A stretch of 7,234 nucleotides of DNA from Anaerolineales bacterium (GTDB lineage: Bacteria > Chloroflexota > Anaerolineae > Promineifilales > Promineifilaceae). Position numbers and translations under genes: made by a program. Of this stretch, positions 1 through 5,726 are shown piece after piece (the first letter of the stretch is position 1; every line of letters begins with the position of its first letter). Location: NCBI GenBank assembly GCA_020432595.1, contig JAGQGA010000272.1, forward strand, positions 1-7,234, written 5' to 3'. The notes under the pieces are model-generated. The model was not told the origin of the DNA and did no database searches. It saw only the letters and a program-made list of their open reading frames with translations.

Positions 1-368
1 ATGCCATTGCCAAACAGCCCGCTCCCGTTTTGCAGGACAAGGTTGCTTAACTGCACCGTGAGGTTGGGCTGAATGGTGACAACAGAGCCAGCGTGATTGC
101 CATCAAGGACGCTGGCCTGGTCGCCCGCGCCAATGATGGCAAGATCATGGGAAATGGTGATGTTTTCAAAATAGGTTCCGGGTTCGAGGATGATGAGGGT
201 GCATTGAGGGTCGTTAACGGCCGTTTGCACCGTCAAATAACCCCCGCTTGGCACCGCACAATCAGCGGCATGAACCTGGTACAGGCTGGTCAGCCAGCCC
301 ATGATGGACACAACAAAAAAAATGATGAGCTTGGAAACAAGCTGCCGGGTAAATGATAGGCGAAACAT
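1..368 (-). CDS. Secreted right-handed beta-helix protein, N-terminal part (partial)
   Basis: The reading frame starts at the ATG complementary to 366-368 and stays open to the left edge, giving about 122 residues. Residues 1-9 are basic (R3, R8), residues 10-30 are hydrophobic (LIIFFVVSIMGWL), and Val-His-Ala-Ala at 32-35 is a plausible signal peptidase I site, so the protein is probably exported. The mature part begins DCAVPSGGYLTVQTAVNDP and continues with short beta-strand-like units such as TLIILEPGTYFENITISHDLAIIGAG and VTIQPNLTVQLSNLVLQNG. This is the usual N-terminal pattern of pectate-lyase-like or polymorphic-outer-membrane-type parallel beta-helix proteins, which are common as large surface or secreted proteins in Chloroflexota. 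An AAGGAG ribosome binding site lies 6 bases before the start. No catalytic residues are visible in the fragment, so its substrate cannot be given. One AACGGCCGTT palindrome (216-225) encodes Thr-Ala-Val near the start of the mature protein. Confidence 0.8.
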   Translation of the reverse strand, partial: MFRLSFTRQLVSKLIIFFVVSIMGWLTSLYQVHAADCAVPSGGYLTVQTAVNDPQCTLIILEPGTYFENITISHDLAIIGAGDQASVLDGNHAGSVVTIQPNLTVQLSNLVLQNGSGLFGNG

Positions 369-374
369 AATAGT

Positions 375-380
375 CTCCTT
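375..380 (-). promoter_or_regulatory. Ribosome binding site of the beta-helix gene
   Basis: On the minus strand the sequence reads AAGGAG, then six bases (ACTATT), then ATG. It is the best Shine-Dalgarno site in the window and fixes the start at 368. Confidence 0.75.
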
Positions 381-457
381 ATGTAGGAAATTCATGTATG
401 CCTTGGGGAACCGTGCCACCCAACAGGCGTTGGGCGCGTCTAGCGATGCGGCACTAG

Positions 458-473
458 TAGTACTAAAGTACTA
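458..473. repeat. Inverted repeat TAGTACT-AA-AGTACTA
   Basis: Two perfect 7-base arms are separated by two bases. The spacer is too short for a good RNA hairpin, so the shape fits a dimeric repressor operator better. It lies about 90 bases upstream of the beta-helix start. No regulator gene is adjacent, so the operator role is only inferred. Confidence 0.35.
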
Positions 474-812
474 TCAGATTAGCACCGATGCGTTAAAAAC
501 AAGATTACAAGGGAGTTACCCACACTGTAGTGTAACGCCATAGTGTATCAAATCATACCGACCAGAGGGGGTTGCAAATTCACCTATGTCCACACAAGTA
601 TAGAGAAACCAACTACAGACCGTAGTTCGCTGAAAACAGCCTTTTTTATTTCCTACACTGTTGCACAAAACCCGCTAACTGCATGATTTACCGTCTCTAT
701 TAAGCCTTATAATCATTAAGGGTTAAGGTACCATACAGAGTTTTTCCACCAATAGCCTGTTTCATGATCACAACTTTAAAACGATCTAGTCAGGATCGCT
801 TCCTAGAAACAC

Positions 813-841
813 TTGACAGCTTTTGTAAATAAAATTAAAAT
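813..841 (+). promoter_or_regulatory. Sigma-70-type promoter of the small-gene cassette
   Basis: A perfect TTGACA (813-818), a 17-base spacer and TAAAAT (836-841; 5 of 6 to consensus) predict transcription from about 848. That start point lies after the possible TTG (813) and ATG (843) codons of the same frame and before the ATG at 888, so the promoter supports 888 as the true start. A CGATC/GATCG inverted repeat ends 14 bases upstream of the -35 box and could bind a regulator. Confidence 0.7.
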
Positions 842-887
842 TATGCTCATTGGAAGAAAACAATTAAAAACTTCAAGGGTGATTCAA

Positions 888-1244
888 ATGGCTTGGGAAA
901 CATTAAAAGCAAATTCTTCAAAAAGAACGACGAAACCTTCAATAGGAATTCAAAAAAATGGGCGTATATCATGGAATGAAGGCACACAAGAAGAGTTAGG
1001 CGATCCACAATTTGTTGAATTGTTGCTAGATCGTCAGGGAATGCGTCTTGGTCTGAAAGCAGGCCAACAGGCGGAAGAAACATTTTCGGTAAGAAAATCA
1101 GGGACTCAAAAAACTTGGGGAATAAGTGCATATGGTGCCTTGAATATTGCGAGCTTAGTTGTAGAAAAGGCTTACAGAAAATATGCAAAGGTCGAAAAAG
1201 GAATAGTTTTTATAGACATTAGCGACATTGGAAAATATCAGTAG
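888..1244 (+). CDS. Small conserved-type hypothetical protein (118 aa)
   Basis: The ATG at 888 is preceded by AAGGGTGA (875-882) at a spacing of 5 bases and lies downstream of the predicted transcription start. The protein has a Lys/Arg/Ser/Thr-rich N terminus. Next comes a stretch of the form PSIGIQKNGRISWNEG (residues 17-32), then LGDPQFVELLLDRQGMRLGLKAG (37-59), and a mixed C-terminal half ending GIVFIDISDIGKYQ. The order 'basic tail, I-x-I-x-K-x-G-x-I-x-x-N, then V-E-L-L-x-D-x-x-x-x-R-x-G' resembles a family of uncharacterised small bacterial proteins I recall from many genomes. It has no assigned function, and I cannot name an accession. There is no signal peptide or membrane segment, so it is probably cytoplasmic. 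Codon use is A/T-rich, unlike recQ or the GNAT gene, and Asn-Gly-Arg at 24-26 is encoded AAT GGG CGT rather than by the local palindrome. This suggests recent acquisition. It is probably co-transcribed with the next gene, 94 bases downstream. Confidence 0.75.
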   Translation: MAWETLKANSSKRTTKPSIGIQKNGRISWNEGTQEELGDPQFVELLLDRQGMRLGLKAGQQAEETFSVRKSGTQKTWGISAYGALNIASLVVEKAYRKYAKVEKGIVFIDISDIGKYQ

Positions 1245-1338
1245 GCTGCGAAGAAGCATTTTCAAAATTTTTATAACCTTTTCACCGCAAATATAGGAGT
1301 TATTAAAGCTTTTTCAAAGTGTGTTTGAGGTTTTTGTA

Positions 1339-1737
1339 ATGGACTCTACCATAATATATTCAATTGTTGGAACACTGTTAGCTGGATTTATTTTATTGCT
1401 TGTAGAATACCGAACAGGTTTCTTTGTGCAATCACTATCGAAATTAACTCCTTCAAAAAGACTTTTGGCACAATATCATAAGACATCACCCATAGACAAT
1501 CCGCAAGGGGATAATTCTCTAAATGTGGCAGAGAATATCAAAAACCATGTCTCTGAATTAACAAAAGATCAGCGAAACGGGCACGTAGAACTGGCGAGTG
1601 TCCGCAAGATCGATCTTGGAACAGAGTTGGTATTTCGCTATTTGGGAATCGATAATGCCTATTACACAATAAAGGTCGTAGCTGATCACAACTGGCGAAT
1701 ACAAGTGTATGATAAGCAAAAACTTGAAGAACTCTAA
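1339..1737 (+). CDS. Membrane-anchored hypothetical protein (132 aa)
   Basis: I do not recognise this protein. The chosen ATG at 1339 has GAGG (1327-1330) eight bases upstream; a GTG at 1321 in the same frame is a possible but less likely start. Residues 4-24 (TIIYSIVGTLLAGFILLLVEY) form one hydrophobic helix, followed by RTGFF and the basic stretch KLTPSKR. The charge pattern suggests the N terminus lies outside and the rest in the cytoplasm. A polar, probably flexible stretch (residues 50-80) leads to a small C-terminal domain with alternating strands (VELASVRKIDLGTELVFRYLGI, YYTIKVVADHNWRIQVYD), which looks like a compact beta-rich fold. It follows the 118-residue gene on the same strand, shares its A/T-rich composition and has no clear promoter of its own, so the two probably form one transcript. 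The next gene, recQ, converges on it. Confidence 0.65.
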   Translation: MDSTIIYSIVGTLLAGFILLLVEYRTGFFVQSLSKLTPSKRLLAQYHKTSPIDNPQGDNSLNVAENIKNHVSELTKDQRNGHVELASVRKIDLGTELVFRYLGIDNAYYTIKVVADHNWRIQVYDKQKLEEL

Positions 1738-1832
1738 AGTAGTCTAGTGGCTTATTGGATCCGGCTGATACCGGCATATTGCGTAGCTATACATAACTTT
1801 ACCATTTGCACAGAAAGATGTAAAAGCCAAGC

Positions 1833-4517
1833 TCACCCATCTTGTTCAAGCTGATAGCAGATGCGAAGCAGGTGGAGTTCATCATAAGGAATTTGTTCAC
1901 CGCACGCCTCGAAGATGGGGCGCAGGGCAACGGTGCCATGCTCGGCAAAGGCCAGCCATACTTGTTCTTGCTGCTCTTGGGTGAGGGTGGAGGCCGCAAA
2001 CAGCCGCTCAACAGCGAGGGCGTTGCCCGCTTCCACATAACGTCCTAAGTGGGAGATGATGGTGCTGCGTTTAACGCTGTAGATTTCCATAAGCTGCTCA
2101 ATGGTTTGGCCGTCGGCAAACGCTTCGCCCACTTCGTCGCTACGGGAAGAACGGCCGTTTCCACCCCCACTCACCTTTGGCCGCTCCACCACCACATCCT
2201 GCTTCCCCTTCTCCTTCAGCCCATGCGCCCGGCAGTAGTCGGCAATGATCGGCAGCACAATCCCAGCATAATTTGCCACCTTCACCTCCCCGATACCATA
2301 AAGCTGCCCCAACGCCTGCGGCGAATGGGGGAAATAGGTCGCCATCTCTGCCAGCGAACGGTCAGAAAAAATGACATAAGGCGGCACGTTGGCGGCATCG
2401 GCCAACGCTTTGCGCTTTTGCCGCAGCAGTTCATACAACCCGGCATCGTAGGCCAGCAGTTCGCGGGGGGCAGAAACGGCCGTTTTCCGCTCCTCCTCCA
2501 CCGTTCCCCACACCTGCCCCCCATTCAGCACCCCCCAACCATCTGCCGTCAGCTTCAAACTGCCATAATTCATATCCTGCGCCAGCAGCCCCTGCTGCAC
2601 CAACTGCCGCGCCAGATGCCGCCACTGCTGCTGCGAAAACTCAGTGCCAATGTTGTAGGTTGAAAGCAAATGATGATTCCGCTCCAGCACGCTCTTCGCC
2701 TGCGACCCGCGCAGCACGTTGATAATGTGGTTTGTGCCAAACAGTTCCCCCGTCCGCTTGACGCAGGAGAGAAATTTTTGCGCCGGGACGGTGATGTCGC
2801 TCAACGCCTTTTCCTCCCTGGTGCAATTGTCGCACTGCCCGCAGTTATCCTCGGCAAACGTTTCGCCAAAATACCCCAGCAATGGCTTGCGGCGGCACTC
2901 GGTCGTCTCCACCCACCCCACCAGCGATTCCAGCCGCACGTGCCGCCCCACCTGCTCTTCCTCGGCTGCCTGCCCAATAAAATGTTTCACCGTAAAAATA
3001 TCGCTGTAGCTAAACAGGAGGCGACAGTCGGCCGGCAAGCCATCGCGCCCGGCGCGGCCAATTTGCTGGTAATAATTTTCGATGTCGCTGGGCAAATCGG
3101 CGTGCAAAATAAAGCGCACGTTGGGTTTGTCAATTCCCATGCCAAAGGCAATGGTGGCGATGATAATGTCTACATCATCGCGGACAAAGCGCATTTGGTT
3201 AAGCTGCCGCGTGCCGTTGTCCAGCCCGGCGTGGTAGGGCAACACCGACAGCCCGCGCCGCGACAGAGCGTGGGTGAGGGCATCCACCTGTCGTCGCGTA
3301 GCGCAGTAGATGATACCGGACTGGTTGGGATGGGCAGCAATAAATTCCAGCGCTTGGCTAACGGTGTCGGTTTTGTCCACCACTTCCAAAAAGAGGTTTT
3401 CGCGGTTGAAGCTGGCAATAAAGGCGTTTTCGTCCTGAAAGTTGAGCGAGCTTTTGATGTCGTCGCGGACGCGGGGGGTGGCGGTGGCGGTGAGGGCGAT
3501 ACAAACGGCCGTTGGCAGCCGCTGCCGCACTGCCACCAATTGACGATATTCGGGGCGAAAATCGTGACCCCAGGCGGAAATGCAGTGGGCTTCGTCAATG
3601 GCTAAACAATCAATGCGGCATTGGGTGAGGGTGTCGAGGATGTCGGGTTTGAGCAGCGTTTCAGGAGCCATGTAAAGCAGCTTGATGTGGCCCTGCCGCA
3701 CCTGCGCCAGGGTGTCGTAATAGGCATCAAGGCTGAGGCTGCTGTTGAGGTAAACGGCCGTTAACCCCAACTCCCGCAATTGATCCACCTGATCCTGCAT
3801 CAGCGAAATCAGCGGCGACACCACCACTGTCATCCCGTCAAACAGCAGTGCCGGAAGCTGGTAGCAAAGTGACTTGCCGCCACCGGTGGGCATAATCACC
3901 AGCGTGTCGCGCTGTGCCAGGACGTTGCCAATAATTTCGGCTTGCAGCGGACGGAACGATTCATAACCGTAAATGGCGTGTAAAAGCTGCGCTGCCCTGC
4001 CCAATGGCGTATCCGCTTTTTTGGCCGGTTTGGGTTTGTCCAGCCGCGCCAGCACCGCTTCCTGGCTTTGCAGCTCCCCGTTTTCGTCAATATGCGCCAG
4101 CGGAACCCCCAGCGCGGCGAGCGTTGGGCCGATGAGCAGGGCGCGGTGGCAATCCTGCGGTTTGGCTTCGCTACCCATAATGGCAACGCGGTGCTGCTGT
4201 TCAAAGGCGTTGTATAGACGGCTAATGCCCTGCTGGTAAAGGGGCGTGGCTTGGACAAGGTTGTAGTCAATACGGCCGTTTGTGTAACATGCCGGGTCAT
4301 CCGGCCGGCCGCCCAACAAATTGCCCATAAACACATAGCGAATCCCGTGCTGGCGCAGCGCGTCGGCCAAATTGTCCTTGGAAAACTCTGGCTTGTAGCG
4401 CGAATAGGGAGCCGAGCGCACGTCAATCAGAAAGGCAATCTGGTGCTGCTTCAGCAGTGCCAGCATCTCCTCGCCGCTGCGCTTGCCGTAGCCGATGGTG
4501 TAGATGGGGATGGTCAT
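1833..4517 (-). CDS. recQ: DUF488-RecQ fusion: ATP-dependent 3'-5' DNA helicase with N-terminal DUF488 domain
   Basis: RecQ helicases unwind forked and recombining DNA using ATP, in the cytoplasm. The helicase core starts near residue 173 and carries RPLQ (189-192), Walker A PTGGGKS (210-216), DEAH (308-311) with the RecQ-specific aromatic-rich loop AWGHDFRPEY (315-324), TATATP (343-348), the FGMGIDKP segment (458-465) and QQIGRAGRDG (484-493). Four cysteines at 541, 559, 562 and 565 form the zinc site. A winged-helix RQC region (about 575-670), an HRDC domain (about 685-765) and a C-terminal helix-turn-helix like HTH_40 (about 798-890) follow. Residues 1-160 are unusual: a DUF488 domain (IYTIGYGKRS, FLIDVRSAPYSRYKPEFS, VFMGNLLGGRP, DCHRALLIGPTLAALGVPLAHI), normally a separate protein. 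At 894 residues it is much longer than E. coli RecQ (about 610). The ATG starts the DUF488 domain but has no obvious ribosome binding site. All helicase motifs look intact. Five AACGGCCGTT-type palindromes lie inside. Confidence 0.93.
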   Translation of the reverse strand: MTIPIYTIGYGKRSGEEMLALLKQHQIAFLIDVRSAPYSRYKPEFSKDNLADALRQHGIRYVFMGNLLGGRPDDPACYTNGRIDYNLVQATPLYQQGISRLYNAFEQQHRVAIMGSEAKPQDCHRALLIGPTLAALGVPLAHIDENGELQSQEAVLARLDKPKPAKKADTPLGRAAQLLHAIYGYESFRPLQAEIIGNVLAQRDTLVIMPTGGGKSLCYQLPALLFDGMTVVVSPLISLMQDQVDQLRELGLTAVYLNSSLSLDAYYDTLAQVRQGHIKLLYMAPETLLKPDILDTLTQCRIDCLAIDEAHCISAWGHDFRPEYRQLVAVRQRLPTAVCIALTATATPRVRDDIKSSLNFQDENAFIASFNRENLFLEVVDKTDTVSQALEFIAAHPNQSGIIYCATRRQVDALTHALSRRGLSVLPYHAGLDNGTRQLNQMRFVRDDVDIIIATIAFGMGIDKPNVRFILHADLPSDIENYYQQIGRAGRDGLPADCRLLFSYSDIFTVKHFIGQAAEEEQVGRHVRLESLVGWVETTECRRKPLLGYFGETFAEDNCGQCDNCTREEKALSDITVPAQKFLSCVKRTGELFGTNHIINVLRGSQAKSVLERNHHLLSTYNIGTEFSQQQWRHLARQLVQQGLLAQDMNYGSLKLTADGWGVLNGGQVWGTVEEERKTAVSAPRELLAYDAGLYELLRQKRKALADAANVPPYVIFSDRSLAEMATYFPHSPQALGQLYGIGEVKVANYAGIVLPIIADYCRAHGLKEKGKQDVVVERPKVSGGGNGRSSRSDEVGEAFADGQTIEQLMEIYSVKRSTIISHLGRYVEAGNALAVERLFAASTLTQEQQEQVWLAFAEHGTVALRPIFEACGEQIPYDELHLLRICYQLEQDG

Positions 4518-4527
4518 GGGTATTGTT

Positions 4528-4555
4528 GAGATTGGAGATCGGAGATTAGAGATTG
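4528..4555. repeat. Four tandem heptamers upstream of recQ
   Basis: GAGATTG, GAGATCG, GAGATTA and GAGATTG follow one another without gaps, giving a purine-rich plus strand just 11 bases before the recQ start codon. It is a small minisatellite-like array within the recQ leader. Because it occupies the place of a promoter or leader, copy number changes could affect recQ expression, but nothing in the sequence shows this. Confidence 0.6.
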
Positions 4556-4591
4556 AAGGGGAACCTTACCTCCAGTCTCCAGCTATCATTC

Positions 4592-4621
4592 AAAAAAAAG
4601 AGCCGCTTATGCAGCGACTCT
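4592..4621 (-). terminator. Intrinsic terminator of the tRNA-Glu gene
   Basis: On the minus strand a 9-bp stem AGAGTCGCT / AGCGGCTCT (one G-T pair) encloses the loop GCATA and runs directly into seven more T. It lies 13 bases past the tRNA 3' end and 74 bases before recQ, so it should separate the tRNA transcript from recQ. Confidence 0.88.
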
Positions 4622-4634
4622 GTTTTCTTGCCTA

Positions 4635-4707
4635 TGCCCTCACGGAGATTCGAACTCCGGTTTTAAGCTTGAAAGGCTTACGTCCTAGTCCCCTAGACGA
4701 TGAGGGC
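4635..4707 (-). tRNA. tRNA-Glu (anticodon UUC)
   Basis: The minus strand folds as a standard 73-base tRNA. It has a 7-bp acceptor stem (GCCCTCA/TGAGGGC), D stem GTCT/GGAC, anticodon stem TAAGC/GCTTA with loop CTTTCAA, a 4-base variable loop AAAC, and T stem CGGAG/CTCCG around TTCGAAT. The anticodon TTC is complementary to bases 4671-4673, giving glutamate. The discriminator base is A, and CCA is not encoded, so the 3' end must be added after transcription. The gene has its own promoter and terminator and is transcribed alone. Confidence 0.95.
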
Positions 4708-4717
4708 AACGGGTGGA

Positions 4718-4745
4718 ATTCTACCATTGGGCGGCTTTTTGTCAA
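4718..4745 (-). promoter_or_regulatory. Promoter of the tRNA-Glu gene
   Basis: On the minus strand TTGACA (4740-4745) and TAGAAT (4718-4723) are separated by 16 bases, and the -10 box ends 10 bases before the mature tRNA. A second TTGACA lies 14 bases further upstream (4754-4759), because TTGTCAAG on the plus strand is repeated at 4739 and 4753. The second copy may be a spare -35 element or the trace of a duplication. Confidence 0.75.
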
Positions 4746-4780
4746 GCGTTTATTGTCAAGTTCGGTGTAAAATAATGGGC

Positions 4781-5647
4781 ATGAAGATTCGCAGCTATCG
4801 GGCAGAAGATGCGGCAGCGTTGGCGGCAGGTGGGCGGGCGTTGGGCAGGAGGGAAACGGCCGTTTCCCTTCACCGTGAGCTAAACAGCCTCCCCAAGATG
4901 GGCGGGCGCGTTTGGGTCGCTGCCTTAAACGGCCAGCCCATCGGCTACGCCAGCGTCATTCCCCTGCCCGGTTTGCCCCACCTGCTAGAGCTAGATGGCT
5001 TTATTGCCTCCAGCCAACAGCGACGAGGGTATGGGTCGGCACTGCTGACGGCGGTGCTGGCGGCCTTGTCGGGCAGCGGCAAAACAGTCACCTACGCCGT
5101 GGGTAGCCACGACGAGCCGGCCACCCTGTTTTTACGCGCCCACCAGTTCACCATTGAGCATGAGGAGTGGCAGATGGTGTGGCAGGCAGAGGAGAGGCTA
5201 GCGGGAAAAACGGCCGTTTTGCCCCCACCCCTCACCATTCGCACCCTGCCCCAGCCGCAAGCCATCGCCCAGTTCATTGCCCTCTACGACCGCAGCTTTA
5301 GCCCCCATCCTTGGCATCAACCTTACACCCCTGATGAGGTGGCCGCTTTTCTTGCCAGCCCCGCCGACCTCCATTTTTTGTATGCCAACAAAGAACCGAT
5401 TGGTTTTGCCTGGCTTCGCTTAGCGGGGGAAACGGCCGAAATTGAGCCGGTGGGGGTTGTGCCAGAATGGCAAGGGCGGGGAAACGGCCGTTTCCTACTG
5501 CAACATACCCTATCTTACCTCGTCCGCCACGGCTGCCGTGAGGTGCATTTGGGGGTGTGGCAAACCAACCACGCGGCCATTCAGCTTTATCAACGGGTGG
5601 GCTTTCGCCACACCACCAGCCGCTATTTTTACGGCCGTTTGGCGTAG
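4781..5647 (+). CDS. Protein with two tandem GNAT N-acetyltransferase domains (288 aa)
   Basis: GNAT enzymes move an acetyl group from acetyl-CoA to an amine. Two copies of the fold are visible. The first (residues 1-140) begins MKIRSYRAEDAAAL, has VWVAALNGQPIGYASV, and the acetyl-CoA loop QRRGYGS (80-86). The second (about 152-288) begins TIRTLPQPQAIAQFIALYD and has EPIGFAWLRLAGETAEIEPVGVVPEW, loop QGRGNGR (231-237), then TNHAAIQLYQRVGFR (262-276), a classic GNAT motif B. Both loops keep the Q-x-x-G-x-G pattern, so either half could bind acetyl-CoA. Double-GNAT proteins include the mycothiol synthase MshD, but nothing here identifies the substrate. The start at 4781 fits the family; ATG 4775 in the same frame would add two residues. 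No good ribosome binding site is present; TAAAAT (4768-4773) sits 7 bases before 4781, suggesting a leaderless message. The gene is divergent from tRNA-Glu. The palindrome occurs at 4855, 5209, 5483 and, as variants, at 5431 and 5630. Confidence 0.88.
   Translation: MKIRSYRAEDAAALAAGGRALGRRETAVSLHRELNSLPKMGGRVWVAALNGQPIGYASVIPLPGLPHLLELDGFIASSQQRRGYGSALLTAVLAALSGSGKTVTYAVGSHDEPATLFLRAHQFTIEHEEWQMVWQAEERLAGKTAVLPPPLTIRTLPQPQAIAQFIALYDRSFSPHPWHQPYTPDEVAAFLASPADLHFLYANKEPIGFAWLRLAGETAEIEPVGVVPEWQGRGNGRFLLQHTLSYLVRHGCREVHLGVWQTNHAAIQLYQRVGFRHTTSRYFYGRLA
4850..4869. repeat. 20-bp perfect palindrome, longest copy of the iterated motif
   Basis: AGGGAAACGGCCGTTTCCCT is a perfect palindrome centred on the AACGGCCGTT core (4855-4864). 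It lies inside the first GNAT domain, where it encodes Glu-Thr-Ala-Val-Ser. The copy at 5480-5495 is a 16-bp palindrome of the same series (GGAAACGGCCGTTTCC). Confidence 0.95.
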
Positions 5648-5663
5648 CACGACCTTGTAGGGC

Positions 5664-5709
5664 AAACGGCCGTTTTTCACCGCCCGTTCGTCAAGCAAAA
5701 ACGGCCGTT
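5664..5709. repeat. Pair of intergenic palindromes between the GNAT and lipoprotein genes
   Basis: The 79-base gap holds two copies, AAACGGCCGTTT at 5664-5675 and AACGGCCGTT at 5700-5709, with starts of the core 35 bases apart. The first is followed by extra T (5673-5677) and could act as a weak bidirectional terminator, although a palindrome with no loop makes a poor RNA hairpin. The second lies 17 bases before the lipoprotein start codon and could overlap its promoter. Confidence 0.8.
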
Positions 5710-5714
5710 GGGGG

Positions 5715-5720
5715 TATGCT
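5715..5720 (+). promoter_or_regulatory. Possible -10 box of a leaderless lipoprotein message
   Basis: TATGCT ends exactly six bases before the ATG at 5727, the distance expected if transcription starts on the A of the start codon. No good -35 box is seen 17 bases upstream. A G-run (5710-5714) 12 bases before the ATG is the only alternative ribosome contact. Confidence 0.35.
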
Positions 5721-5726
5721 GCCTCC

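Larger units (their letters stand above)
369..812. other. Gene-free region with short inverted repeats
   Basis: I see no credible gene here. The region lies between the divergent beta-helix gene and the small-gene cassette, so it must hold control signals for both. It contains several short dyads: TAGTACT-AA-AGTACTA (458-473), ACACT-GT-AGTGT (522-533), AACTAC-agacc-GTAGTT (611-627) and CGATC-tagtcag-GATCG (782-798). ACACTGT recurs at 522 and 655, and TAGTGTA at 528 and 541. A perfect TATAAT is at 708-713, but it has no convincing -35 partner. A weak GCTG-aaaa-CAGC stem followed by six T (629-647) resembles a poor intrinsic terminator on the plus strand. The DNA becomes visibly richer in A and T from about 540 onward. 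Confidence 0.5.

Noticed and set aside
301..543. Short plus-strand open frame covering the beta-helix start and the intergenic region
   Set aside because: It overlaps a signal peptide and ribosome binding site on the opposite strand and has no protein-like features.
629..647. GCTG-aaaa-CAGC stem followed by TTTTTT as an intrinsic terminator
   Set aside because: The stem is only four pairs and no plus-strand gene lies upstream within the window that would need it.
813..887. Upstream starts (TTG 813, ATG 843) for the 118-residue protein
   Set aside because: They overlap the -35 and -10 boxes of a strong promoter, so they would not be in the transcript. ATG 888 has a ribosome binding site.
463..1741. 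Direct repeat CTAAAGTA at 463-470 and 1734-1741 as attachment-site borders of the A/T-rich cassette
   Set aside because: Eight bases recurring over this distance is likely by chance, and the second copy overlaps a stop codon with no integrase nearby.
1738..1832. CCGG-CTGATA-CCGG as a terminator between the converging genes
   Set aside because: The stem is four pairs without a T-run on either strand, so termination here cannot be supported.
2670..3605. A 311-codon open frame on the plus strand, antisense to recQ
   Set aside because: It mirrors the recQ coding frame in G/C-rich DNA, has no recognisable domain and no ribosome binding site. The recQ frame on the other strand has every family motif.
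4634..4708. tRNA gene as an integration site for an element
   Set aside because: No partial duplicate of the tRNA 3' end and no integrase gene are visible in the window.
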